Of a stretch of DNA of 64,000 nt, positions 53,920 through 64,000 are shown in pieces. Source of the DNA: Heterobasidion occidentale (taxonomy: Eukaryota; Basidiomycota; Agaricomycetes; Russulales; Bondarzewiaceae). The DNA lies in assembly GCA_039111635.1 (NCBI GenBank), contig JBCAQO010000005.1:682001-746000 (forward strand), written 5' to 3'. A program made the position numbers and the translations under genes. Position 1 is the first letter of the stretch. Every line of letters begins with the position of its first letter. The notes beneath the pieces are model-generated. The model had not been told where the DNA came from. It did not search any database and saw nothing but the letters and a program-made list of their open reading frames with translations.

Positions 53920-55172
53920 TTATCCAGATGTAAACGAGTGACAGTTAGGATTTGCATTTCCAGATGGAATATTAGGAGGCGAGACGAAGTCGATGGATGA
54001 GACTTGGGATAGCCAGTCTGAGGAAGTGGCGCGGATGTGAACGATGATGATGATAGTGAGTGGATATATAGCCTAGCAACAACAACGATCAGATATGATC
54101 TTGCACACAACCTGGATGCTCGGGACTCACGGCGAGTTGGTCAAGGAATAACGGCTGGTATGAACGCCCCGTTCCTAAGGGCATAGAAAACCAGGATGTA
54201 TAGTGACTACATCCCAGAAATGTCAGCAAATGCGCGCCTTATCTGAGCTTCGAATGGACTACGAACGCACCCATATAAAGCAATATATTGCCCCCGATTC
54301 TATGAGATGGCCAAGGATTTTCTCAGCATTTGTCCTAGCAGTCCCTTCTCCTAGCTGGGCCTTAATAAATTGCCTGTGCCGCCTGCGGTATATGCAGCGA
54401 CCCATCAGTGTTCTCATGGGCACCTGTAGAATTAATGTGATGCAACTAACCACGCTCGCCAGGCTATTATCGACGTTGTCCACAGATTGGAGCCCAAAAG
54501 GAAGCCCAAAGGGAGGAATCCAAGAACGAAGGATGTATCATCCTGTGTAATTACAATTATCAGGGTGCTAGCTGTAATGTAGAGGTTTGCTTTTATTGAA
54601 GGAAAGTTTCGGAAATAGACGAACCTAGCGTCCCAACAAGACAGACAAGGGAAGGAATACATATTCTGATGTTACGCTCCCAGATCAACCATGCTCGCCA
54701 TACCACGACGGCATCGCAGAGAACATACTTCCATCTCGACATGAATTTGACACGGATGACGATAAATATGCCACACGTACGTTGATGACGGGCAACGCTT
54801 CAAGCATGATAAGCGTCGCAACCCTACCCATCGACACGACGCCCATGATGACCGCTGAGTTTAATATCCAATGGAGTACAGAGATGGAGTAGAGCACGAT
54901 GTTCACCGCCAGCAAGACATAGGTGGTTCTTGTCCGTGCTCTTCGAAACCTATAGGATATCTAGGTGGTTAATAATCGAAGCGGGCTAGGTTTAAAAGAA
55001 GAAGTATAGCTCACAAAACGACGTATACCGACACCCCGAATAGAATAGTGAGCGCACCTTGGAGCCGGTTTGGTTGTTATCAGAACGAGGAAGACGAGAA
55101 GCTAGACACACCACAAAAAAAGCTTTCGCTCAATAGAACAACAGGACGTATTCGAGGACTAAGGAATAACAT
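53920..55172 (-). CDS. Agaricomycete multi-span membrane protein, gene D
   Basis: Starts MLFLSPRIRPVVLLSESFF, then GALTILFGVSVYVVLF, RARTRTTYVLLAVNIVLY, ILNSAVIMGVVSMGRVATL, DAVVVWRAWLIWERN, ITQDDTSFVLGFL, SNLWTTSIIAWRAW, RHRQFIKAQLGEGTARTNAEK and ILGHLIESGAIYCFIW, then SLYILVFYALRNGAF, with the stop at 53920. Body closest to gene B. Relative to B it has one extra T near 54155 (GTTATTCCTTGACC against GTTATCCTTGACC), which ends the frame early before the last exon; this may be a real frameshift or a base-calling error. Function unknown. Confidence 0.65.
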
Positions 55173-55207
55173 GACTTGCGTGATGGCAGGTCACAGCGAC
55201 CTGGAGA

Positions 55208-55246
55208 GTGTTTGATTATAGACCAGGGTGTTTGATTATAGACCAG
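55208..55246 (-). promoter_or_regulatory. Tandemly doubled TATA-like promoter element of gene D
   Basis: The plus strand has two adjacent copies of GTGTTTGATTATAGACCAG. On the gene strand this reads CTGGTCTATAATCAAAC twice, starting 36 bases upstream of the gene D ATG. Genes A, B and C have one copy of the corresponding element at the same place. Confidence 0.6.
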
Positions 55247-55525
55247 TCGGGCGCCAAGCCTCGTCACGACGCCCGTTGTGCTGTGCTGCCCATCAGTCCG
55301 GGACTATATTGACATGGATAGGTTGGTGCAAAGTGCGTTCCCGGTGTTGTGCAATTAGATGTCGCCAGAGAATCTGATACTGTTCTATGTAAGCATCAAT
55401 ACACGCATTGCCATGGTATATACCCGATCAATTGACGAGGAAATCGGACTCCTTCCATTGATTCTGGGAGGGATTGGGGGTGGACATGGTCTACAGCTTA
55501 GAATGATGGTTGGGGACACGAAGCC

Positions 55526-55543
55526 GCGACTGTCGGACATCGC
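55526..55543 (-). promoter_or_regulatory. Conserved dyad upstream of membrane gene D
   Basis: On the minus strand GCGATGTCCGACAGTCGC, identical to the gene A site, 354 bases before the gene D start. Confidence 0.55.
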
Positions 55544-55673
55544 TAGTACGACATCATCAAGTCACCTGGGTTTTGATTTTGGGATCTGGCAAGCAGGCCA
55601 ATTCCTGGCTCCACGGGATGCAGAAAATGTTGATATGCATCTGATGCACTGCTTCGAGTGACAGTTATACAAA

Positions 55674-56382
55674 TCAGATAAAACATTGATTAGGATCTCT
55701 TAGTAGGAGAGAGGTGTCTCTCGAAGAAGGAACAGGGAACGACTCACCAACTACGAGTTTGAGTACGAAATGGCAGTTCCTCATCATTTGTAGATTCATC
55801 TCTGCCATCTGCCCGACGCGGCCCTGCACATGCCATACCCAGTCATGGCTCTCTTTCCAGGCGAATAGCGAACTTCCGAAATTGACCTCTATCTCATTGC
55901 GGCCCTCCACGTCGATGGCAGCGTACACGCCGTGACTCCGTCGAGGCAGGTAAACCTCCTTGAATGGGTCGAGCAATCGCGTGCCGTTGTACATGAAAAA
56001 AAGAACGCCAAAGGTATATTCGTAACCACATACAAAGACGTCTCGGTTTGCAATGCGCGCTACGCCTTTGTGGTAGTCTCGGCCGCTTTCCGGGTCTTCG
56101 AAGAACTTGCGCAGGTCATCGAGATAGAGCATTGAGACGATATCACCTTAGCATGCACCAGTCCTGATACGGCTTACACACAGTACCTATCAATTGAACT
56201 GGCGTTTCAGCGGGGTGGTCTCGATCATCGAGAAAAAAGATGGGCATACGGATCGCGATGACACCGCTCGTCCTATTCACCTGCACCTTGTAGTATACTC
56301 CTTGGATCTTCCAGCCGCGACATCGTGGGACATCGTACAACCCAACCATCAGCGGCAGATTGTTAAGCAGATGCCGGAGCAT
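55674..56382 (-). CDS. SPRY-domain-like protein, right-arm copy, possibly broken
   Basis: Starts MLRHLLNNLPLMVGLYDV at 56382 and reads VYYKVQVNRTSGVIAIRM, PIFFLDDRDHPAETPVQLIG and TVCKPYQDWCM, then meets TGA at 56143. After it, in another frame, comes LYLDDLRKFFEDPESGRDYH, DVFVCGYEYTFGVLFFMYNG, LPRRSHGVYAAIDVEG, NEIEVNFGSSLFAWKE and VVGESFPVP. The CGYEYTFG, FFMYNG, VYAAI and VNFG pattern matches the core of SPRY domains, beta-sandwich modules for protein recognition. The joint at 56130-56145 needs a stop repaired and one base added, so the copy is either mildly degraded or misread. It is better preserved than the left-arm copy. Confidence 0.6.
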
Positions 56383-56409
56383 CGCTCTGGCGTTCAGTTA
56401 ATTTAACCG

Positions 56410-56995
56410 CTTCGCAAGCTTTTATTGCGAGAACGATAGTAAGAACCCGATGAGACAGGATGACAGAGGGAAAGAGGGCCGGGTGCACACAAATGTAGCA
56501 CCCGTGCGGCGTCTACGCACATGACGTAGCAGTCGAGGGCTTCATCATCGGGAGATATCCAGATCGCGAGGAAGCTCGCAAGCCCGCGAGCTTCCCAAGG
56601 CGAAGGAGCCCAAAACGGCCTCACAGGACGATCGATCTGCTCCCTCGCACGAACTACGATCGGCCGTGCCCGGAATCAGAGCGGAATTAAAGCCGTATGG
56701 GGTGATCGACGCGGGGAAGAGGTTTTGTTTTTGAGATTTCCTCGGGACCCTGCCGTGCCCAACCTCGAATGTGGGGCCTGGCAGGGCCTGGCCATTCTAT
56801 CATTGAGATGCTCAAATGCGGGTCTAAAAACACATCGTCCCAGTCGGTCCGAGCGCCAAAGCATGGAATTCTGAGTACCTTTGGAGAGACAAAAGTGACT
56901 GAAAAGTCCTGCCGTGCAAGCCTTCGTGAGGGGCAGCGCTGGGATAGGTAAGGCTGAAGAATTGGAACGAAGATACTGAGTTGTCACATCCTCAG
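56410..56995 (-). repeat. R element, copy 3
   Basis: Mirror counterpart of 33996-34545, directly preceding the SPRY-like gene. The minus-strand frame 56987-56676 (103 codons) is not conserved in the other copies. Confidence 0.55.
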
Positions 56996-57558
56996 AAGAA
57001 TCAGTGGTCTGTCTATATCACACAGCATTCCGTTAGTAACCCGACGCGTGTAAGGACCAAGCTGATAGGCAACGTACCGATGATGAGACGGAGCGACTTG
57101 ACATCAAATCCTCCGCCTTTGTGTTCTTGTCCACAAGCTTCCCACACGCGGCCTGCTGGTGCACAAGCGAGCGACAATAGACGGAGAGATAGCCCTTGGC
57201 GAAGATGTGGTTCATGATGTGCGCGTCGCGCGAGCCGCTCGCACTTCAGGTTCGGCGCATCGAGCTTGACGGATTGCGTAACTTCCCGTGCGCGAGGCGT
57301 ACACGTAGGTGAGCTAGAGTGCTGGAGGTCGATCGGCTACGGACATGTCGCAGTATCCTCGTATAGTATCAGGCAAGCCTTCACAGGGTACCAGTGATCC
57401 ACTCACCGATGATGAGACGCAACGCGGTCCCAGAGCTACGCCCGATGCTGAGATTCAACAGCTCCTGCACACCATGAGTCGCCTTGATGCCTGCACCGTC
57501 GTGTTACTCCCACCAGGTCATAGACCGATATTTCGTGACGACGAAGCCCTGCTGGAAG
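56996..57558 (-). pseudogene. Two-module protein, 5'-truncated right-arm copy
   Basis: Matches 30302-30897. It lacks the first part of exon 1, where homology ends abruptly at 57558. In-frame stops replace codons in WWEQH (TAA near 57510) and in ALW (TAG near 57313), and about 12 extra bases sit near 57225. Intron positions are still visible. It is a clear pseudogene. Confidence 0.7.
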
Positions 57559-57735
57559 ATGACCAGAACTCGGATCAGCCGAGGTTCATACGTCGGCCCG
57601 GCCCGGCCGATCCCGATAGTCTGCGTCATCGACTAGAAACAATGACTGCTTGGGTTCGACTTGGGACTTTCCAGCCCCTGGACTGTCTATTCTGTCTATC
57701 ATCATTGGACTGGACATGCAGCCACCCGAGCAGTG

Positions 57736-60107
57736 ATGCACTCAACAAAAATTGGACCTGCTGATTCTCTGAGCTCTACGAAACAAACCCGATTCCGAGA
57801 AGGGCAGCTGGGAAAGTATTTCGAAAGTGGGTTTGTGTACTCAAGGTAATCTAAGTCTTCATAAATGCTCCTGCGTGACTTTTCATCACCTCGCTTCATC
57901 TACTCAGAAAACTAACGGAGCATACCTCCTGCGTGAATTCATTGGCATTTTCCTCGGGGGAAGGAAGATGGCTGGCGAGTGCTGGCGATGGTGAGCTCGA
58001 TGCTTCATGGACAGCATCGGTCTGGATAGATCTTTTGCCCTTCGTCAGATCGTCGTATCCTCCTCTGGGATATGCACCAAGAGAACATCACAAAACCGTC
58101 TTGCACCCTTCATGGGCATCGGGTGAGGCGCCCGTCTTGGGCACAGCTTTGGTGCTCAGGCGCAAGATGGAAGAAGAGAATTCCTCATAACTTCCCTCTC
58201 TTTCTGCAGGCCAATATATTCACTCTCGATTTCTCTGCATCAAATCAATTTGTTTACTCGTGAGTGGCCATGTCCTCACTTTGTCCGTATCCCGCTGCTT
58301 GAGACTTCGACTTGCATCATCATCAGTGGAGGGACCGACGACCTTATCATGAAATATGACTTGACACGATGGTCGCCCAAAAACCCAGGGTTCGCAGATT
58401 CGCAAGTAGAGACCTTCCATCAACACAGGGTATGTGACCCTGTAATATCAAGATTTGTTTGATTTGTTCAGGCGGAACAGGACAGCATACGAGCCGTTTC
58501 ATGTCACCCGTCCCAAGATGAGGTATTTCTTAGCGCTAGGTAAGGCCACTGACGTCCGATCATGGAACTCTGCTAATGCCTGCCGCGTCTCTTATCAGTG
58601 AAGATGGAAGCATCATGTTGCACGACGGGAGAGCGGGGTCCGGTTTATCGCAAGCGCAGGCGACCCTGCAGCACACTACCGAATTTACAGGAGTGCAGTA
58701 CCATCCAAGGATGGAACACATATTTGCCACGAGCGATAACCGGGGAAAGGTCTATCTGCGTGACGCCCGTATGGCATTTGGTCCGCTGCGAGCACGAACG
58801 AAGCAGGGCATCGTGCAGACGGTCAGTGCACCTAGCCGTGCTACGTGCAGCGCTTCCGTGTTTTGATGCGTCAGGTCTTCAGTACGCGACTACGTTAACG
58901 AGGAAAACTCAGCGGGACAAGCCGAGGTGTCATCCTGAGGCAAGCAGCATGACGTTCGATTCGGAGGGTAAATTTCTCGTCCTTGTAGTCTCACGAATCT
59001 GAGATTGCTGATATGAATGCAAGGCAAAAAGCTGGCAGTAGCGTTATTGGTGGGTGCAGATACTTGCCCAGGGACCATTTGGAGATCTTAATCGGTAGCG
59101 CCTGTCATCGCTCTAGCATCACCTTCCCACAATCTACTCTATACACGACCCCTTTCCACTCGCCACCTGTAGCGGCCGCAACACGCCAGACGGGCGCCCC
59201 GTCCCTCCAGGCACCAGAACGCTGTCAAACTCGTGTACAATCAAGGTATGTTTCATCATATCGCCCTTAAGTATGCGGCACTGAACTCGATCAGCACGGC
59301 TCGTTCGGCGGCCCTGGAACAGATGGAGACGGATACTTTGCTTTCGGCTCTGATGATTTCCGGGGCTATTTATGGAAGCTGCCTTCTTTCTCGTCTCTGG
59401 AAGAACGGAGACAGCTCGTCGACAAAGACGATTGGGAGACCAACGACTGGCCAGATATTATCGGTGAATACACCCGTGCGCGATTTCTGATCTGTCCTGG
59501 CCCTTACTTTCGGCGGTTGGAAGCTTTCACAGGCGCAAACTCGGATGTCAAATGCATTCCAGTAGAATTATCCACTCCACTCTGTCACTTGAATGGTATG
59601 TGCCTGCTCAACTCACGGGTTCGGAGGCTAAAGCAGTCATGAAAATCTCAGGACACAAATCTATTGCCAACACAATTGTCATACACCCCATATTTCCCAT
59701 CATCATGTCCGCAGGGATCGAGCGAGACATCCTCATGCACAGCCCGTCCCCATCCTCTCCGATTGGACACGATTTCACATTGACACCGACCGACGCCCGC
59801 GAGATTCCGGAGGCGTCCATCTACACGAATCGGCGCCTGATGGCCACTCTCATGGACATCGACACACCTTTGCAACCTGAAGAAGATCACGGGGTCGACG
59901 AGAACGGTCGCGTCATCGCTTTGTTTGATGAGTGAGTCTCTTTGTGCTTGTGATCGTGACGACGTGCCGGAGATTGTGTGCCTTTTTAGGATCATTCGGC
60001 AAGAAGGAGAGACGGATGTCTTCAGAGGTTCCGCGTTGTCCGGTTCAGATTCTTCAGATTCGGATTCAGATACAGGCGGGCAGTCTGATAGTTCTATCGA
60101 GCCTTAA
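57736..60107 (+). CDS. WD40-repeat protein, DCAF5/6-like
   Basis: Start chosen at 57736 (MHSTKIGPADSL), followed by RFREGQLGKYFESGFVYSR. Exon 1 ends at 57845; exon 2 starts at 57908 with KLTEHTSCVNSLAFSSGEG. Then come RILLWDMHQENITKPSC, NIFTLDFSASNQFVYSGG, TDDLIMKYDLTRW, DSIRAVSCHPSQDEVFLSA, SEDGSIMLHDGRAG, TGVQYHPRMEHIFATSDN, FAFGSDDFRGYLWKLP, KDDWETNDWPDIIG, SLEWYVPAQLTGSEAKAVMK and IANTIVIHPIFPIIMSAGIE, and an acidic Ser/Asp tail ending SSIEP. The repeat order resembles DDB1-CUL4-associated factors, which act as substrate receptors of CRL4 ubiquitin ligases; membership is inferred. Frame changes between 58820 and 59280 make that part uncertain. Confidence 0.75.
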
Positions 60108-60419
60108 CGATAATGGGTTGAACGTGAACAACTACCTTCATCTTTCATCCTAAGGATTGATAACGTTGACTGTTGAAACTAACTCCTATCAATATCCATT
60201 CTAAACTCAACCAGTAGCCTTGTCTCTCCTGTAAACTGACTTACGCTACGATAGCAATCGTAGGCAGACCCGACGACTGCGATGGGAATTTCGAATGCAC
60301 GGAAAGCGCTTGTGAGCAACATATTCTTACATACAATCTGCGGACTATTTCTCTCGTTTCGTACACTGCGCGCAGACCAGATCCTACAGTCCAGAAGCTC
60401 TTTTCACTACCATCGCATT
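60108..60419. other. Convergent intergenic region
   Basis: About 310 bases between the stops of the WD40 gene and egt1. It should hold both 3' UTRs; nothing else is seen. Confidence 0.6.
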
Positions 60420-63400
60420 TCAAGCGTCGTACACCACTCTACCGCCTACCCAAGCGTAAGGGTAGTTGCGCTGGTAGTAGTTTCGAAGCGAACGTCTCTC
60501 AGAGAGACGCGGGATCGTAGCGTACGAGCCACTGATCTGTGGATGGGTTCAATAACGATTACTTTGATGACGGGCATAAGACTGCTTACAACAACTTGGT
60601 GATGAGTGTCAAAGAAATCCATAGAGTACCTTGATGAGATCAGGGGGAATCAGTAATGGTATGCAGCCTGAGAGGGACTGACAACTCACCCAGGGTATAG
60701 CTTAGAGGGTATAAATCCGTCGTACTTCTCAAACACGGTCGACGTCCACTCCCAAACACCCCCGTTGTGGCCTCTCCCCTCGTGCCCGACCCCCGTCGTC
60801 GCCCTGACATGTGCACTATGATCAGCCATCATGATCGGACATTCTCAGTACACTGTCCACTTACGGTACCGGATGCCAATTTCTGAATGCCACATTGCTA
60901 CCACCCACATATCCAGACTCGAACTTGTCGTAGAAAAGACGAAGCTCGGGCTCGGTAGGAAGACGGCCACCCTTCACACTTGCGTAGGTCGAGAGATTGT
61001 TGTAGGAAGTAAGCACTGGCCACTGGTACGCGATCTTCAGAGGAATCGGGCCATACAACGTACGGACCTGGGAAACAGGTGCATGAGTGACGTTTGGAAT
61101 TCGACTGTTATAGAGCCCACCATGATCTCGCCATCCTCCTCCACCCAGCTCTTGGGAAGTTGCGCTTTATCCCTACCACTGCTCTTCCAGAACTCGTAGA
61201 AATCACCGTTCGTCACAGGCCTCCACTCAATCTTAAATTCTCCGACGTCGACGGTGCGCTTGGGGTTCTCGTTGTCCCAGCCGAACTCGTGGTCCTTGAC
61301 GTCGATGTCTTTACCAGGCTCATCGTCCTCCATTTCGTTATCGTCATGACCGATGGTCATTGTGTCAGGTCCTAGAGTGACCGTCAGAGTGCTGGGCCTA
61401 GGGGAGGATTCCCATGTTCCCTGGAGGGAAGACCAAGGAGGTGGAGTGAATCCAGACGGTGGAATCGTGCCCGTTCCAGCGCGTTGAAGAAGCATGTAGA
61501 GCAGGGTCTGAGAAGCGTACATCAGAACGGTTCAATAAGAAGCGGAAAGTAGAGCGTACCTCGGCATGGAAGCCTTCATGTTCGAGCGTCATGAAAAGGA
61601 CACGAGCGATCTTTCGTGTCAGAGTCCTTTGGCCGGACTCCAACTCCTGGTAAAGGGTTTGTAGCCTTTGTCGCACGCGCACCTGGAACTCGAGGATGCT
61701 GGGCAAGGAAGGCCAATCGTCATCCTTTGTCGGAACTTCGGAGTGCGGCTACGCAAACGCATCACTTCGTCAATACATGGCACAGGAAGAGGAGTACAAT
61801 CATACATGACACTGGGTGGGATCATCCACGTTTGGGTCGATGCCTCGCTATCGTAATTAGAAAGATCAGCGGCATTATACTAAAGGCAGGAAAACTCAGG
61901 CTTACTTCAAAAATATACTGAACAATAAACACAGGTAAGTAAATTTTCGCCGTGTGAAAGGAAAACTACATACCTTGAATGCCTCCGGCTCCGTGTGCGG
62001 CTCCCCAAGAAGTCTGGAGAGGTGGATATCCAAGAAAGTAGGGATATGCCCACAGTAGAAAAGACAAATATGCCTCAAGTCGATCGGCTTCTCGAACATC
62101 ATTGACTCGGGTATCATCTTGAGGGTTATGAAGTCCCAAGCGGCCCACATATCCTGGAAGTCCTCGAATGATGGCACACCAAAAGGAGTGCTCGAAAGAT
62201 GGGACGTTGACCTCTGGATAAGCGGGAAGGAGAAGGGTGGACGTTCAAGTAGCCAAAGGGAATAGCCGGTCGACTGGTCGACCCAACGCTGAATCGGGCG
62301 TAGATTGGCGTCGGTGAACAGTGTGTGTGTATCCTCCTCTGAATACTGCAAGATCGAGGTCGTTAGCCGTTGCACCGTCTCAGCATAAGATCGAGTATCG
62401 TACTTTCTGAGAAACCTCCACGTTGACAAGCTCGTCCGCAAGGAAAGAGATTGTCTGTTTCGTTGTAGGAATCTCGATCGTCTGAGAATACTTCGATCGA
62501 TAGTAGGCCTCATGCCGACCTAGAAAATGTACATTGCGGTATTTGATTGTCATCAACGAGACAAACATAAGATAGACGTACGTTCCTGTTCGTTATACTT
62601 GCCTACATACTCCCATTTGTCCTCGTCGAAAAGATTTTCATCGCCGAGAGCCCTGCCAGCAGCTTTCAGGCCATTGAAGATAAACTCTTTCGTAATCCCC
62701 TTTCCGTCATCGTAAGCCCTTTCGATCTTCTCTTTGTTCTTTCCATGATCGAGGCCGAGAAGGAGAGTATCACCCGATCCAGGCCTTAAAGGAAGACCCC
62801 TCAAGAATTTAGCATCTGCACCACGATCAAAGTTGCCGAGAGATGAGCCGAGGAAGAGAAGGTGGAGTGGGGCGTGCGTAGACGGATCAGGGGTCGAGAG
62901 CGCGGTATCGATGGAATCAGGGTCAGTATTAGCAGTGTGCGTGTTTGAAGAGACGCTGTCTTCGCTGGGGGAATGATCCCTAGCATCGGAAGAAAATATA
63001 GGCATGTCGCTCCTCGCACGTGCGGCAGCAACAGATGTGGGCACAACTGAGACGCCGTCAATGGTGCGCTTGCCCTGAAGACCGCCTTCTTCTACGAATT
63101 TCAGGCCGCCGTCATAGGTTCCCCACATGCCCATAGTATCGACCCTGCCCACAAGCTCGGGGCCGACAGAGGAGTCTGAGAGCTGCTCCAGAGTGCGCTT
63201 CAGTTCACGCTCCTCGAGATCGAGCGCGTAATATGTAATCGGTGCAGGGGACATGGCGTGAGGTACTAGGCGTGCAAGAGCTGAGAGAATGTGGGAGGTC
63301 TTGCGGAGCGCACTAGAGATTATATATTTTTAGCGATCCCCAAAAGGCCATCATGAGATAAGATTGAGATGTCATGAGCTCGTGCGGCAGAAGAACAAAA

Positions 63401-63966
63401 GTTACGCCCAACCGCTGCCGGCATAAACGAGCAGACGAAATCAGGGCTGCGTCATGCGCCTGTCCCACTGATTCCTTGAGGCAAAGCTCTGTGATCGCCG
63501 TGAGAACATTTGTTCAGTACAAATGCAAAGGGAGCCGAGTTCTACCCTGCAGATGTCCATAGGGGGGAAGGAAAACTCGATTGAATGGCAATGTCGGACG
63601 AACGATATCCGAAGCTCTACAGCGGATCAACATGTTTTAAAGAACTCACCCAGCGCCAAGTTCAAGGACTACCTCCTCCACACCCACTTCCCCTCCGCTG
63701 TGAGCGTGCATGACTTGTACAATATCGTCAGCACGACCCTTCAATATGTTCTCCTCAGCTGTGAAAAGGTAATATTCGTCGGCCTCGGTCGTGATCTTGT
63801 CGTAAATTCGGAGACCTCGTTCATCGTAGAGAAGTAAAGTCGGGAGGGATTTGTGACCTGCTGGCTTCGAAAGGCCAGTCAAGATGTCTTGCCGGATATC
63901 AGTCTCGCCATTTTGGGCTTTGTCGTTGACGCGAACGTCTACAATACGATCGCTGGACAAAGTCAT
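60420..63966 (-). CDS. egt1: Ergothioneine biosynthesis protein 1 (Egt1)
   Basis: Complete in the window. Exon 1 (63966-63650) starts MTLSSDRIVDVRV and contains LLLYDERGLRIYDKITTEAD and LELGAG, the SAM-binding start of the EgtD-type histidine methyltransferase; it continues with ITYYALDLEERELKRTL, LFLGSSLGNFDRG and GDTLLLGLDHGKN. The middle is a DinB-like iron-binding part: YCGHIPTFLDIHLSRL, later LEHEGFHAETLLYML, whose histidines are the expected iron ligands. The C-terminus is an FGE-sulfatase-type domain: KGGRLPTEPELRLFYDKF, FRNWHPVP, GGVWEWTSTVFEKYDGF and YYQRNYPYAWVGGRVVYDA. The fused enzyme trimethylates histidine to hercynine and then joins cysteine to give the sulfoxide precursor of ergothioneine, an antioxidant; Egt2 finishes the pathway. 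The gene has many short introns and one of 337 bases (63649-63313). Confidence 0.92.
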
Positions 63967-64000
63967 GGTGAACAGAGGCGAGAAATGAGGTGAATTGGAG

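Larger units (their letters stand above)
50765..57558 (-). repeat. Right arm of large mirror-image duplication
   Basis: Reverse-complement counterpart of 30302-42060. From the outside inward: truncated two-module pseudogene (57558-56996), R element (56995-56410), SPRY-like gene (56382-55674), gene D with dyad, SPRY remnant, gene C with dyad, and inner repeat. Outer homology stops at about 57558 inside the first exon of the two-module gene, only about 180 bases before the WD40 gene start. Confidence 0.8.

Overview
The window looks like nuclear DNA of a filamentous basidiomycete, most likely an Agaricomycete. Genes are cut by many GT-AG introns of about 50 bases. The carbon catabolite repressor Cre1 has the basidiomycete type of first zinc finger (C-x4-C). 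The flanking genes are typical of wood- and litter-decay mushrooms: a secreted GMC oxidoreductase, an Egh16-like secreted protein, a DUF4246 protein and a multi-membrane-span family I know only from Agaricomycetes. All identifications come from reading translations by eye; no search was run.

Layout. 0-27 kb is ordinary gene-dense DNA: an Arg/Ser-rich protein cut by the window edge, a RING E3 ligase, the GMC oxidoreductase, a MYND-finger protein, the Egh16-like protein, Orc6, the NAD(P)HX epimerase NAXE, the secretory protein Avl9, the DUF4246 protein and a Pro/Ser-rich protein with a myristoylation-like start. From 27.4 to 30.9 kb a small two-module gene is tandemly duplicated; the first copy is a pseudogene. 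A PNPOx/FNR-type flavoprotein follows at 31.3-33.4 kb.

The striking part is 30.3-57.6 kb. Two arms of matching DNA face each other in mirror image around an 8.7 kb GC-rich core whose only convincing gene is cre1. Read outside to inside, each arm holds a fragment of the two-module gene, a repeat element (R), a SPRY-like gene, a membrane-protein gene, an identically truncated SPRY remnant, a second membrane-protein gene and an inner repeat. The four membrane genes (A and B left, D and C right) carry a conserved dyad 305-354 bases upstream of the start. Their flanks pair by mirror position (A with D, B with C), but their coding bodies pair the other way (A with C, B with D), so the bodies seem to have been exchanged between positions. 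The left arm also contains the flavoprotein gene and an extra R copy that the right arm lacks.

57.7-64 kb is ordinary again: a DCAF-like WD40 protein and the full-length ergothioneine synthase Egt1.

Caution: otherwise good genes (Egh16-like, Orc6, NAXE, Avl9, DUF4246, cre1) each need one or more single-base insertions to restore frame, often in short runs of one base. This looks more like base-calling loss than decay, and coordinates of exons near those sites are approximate.
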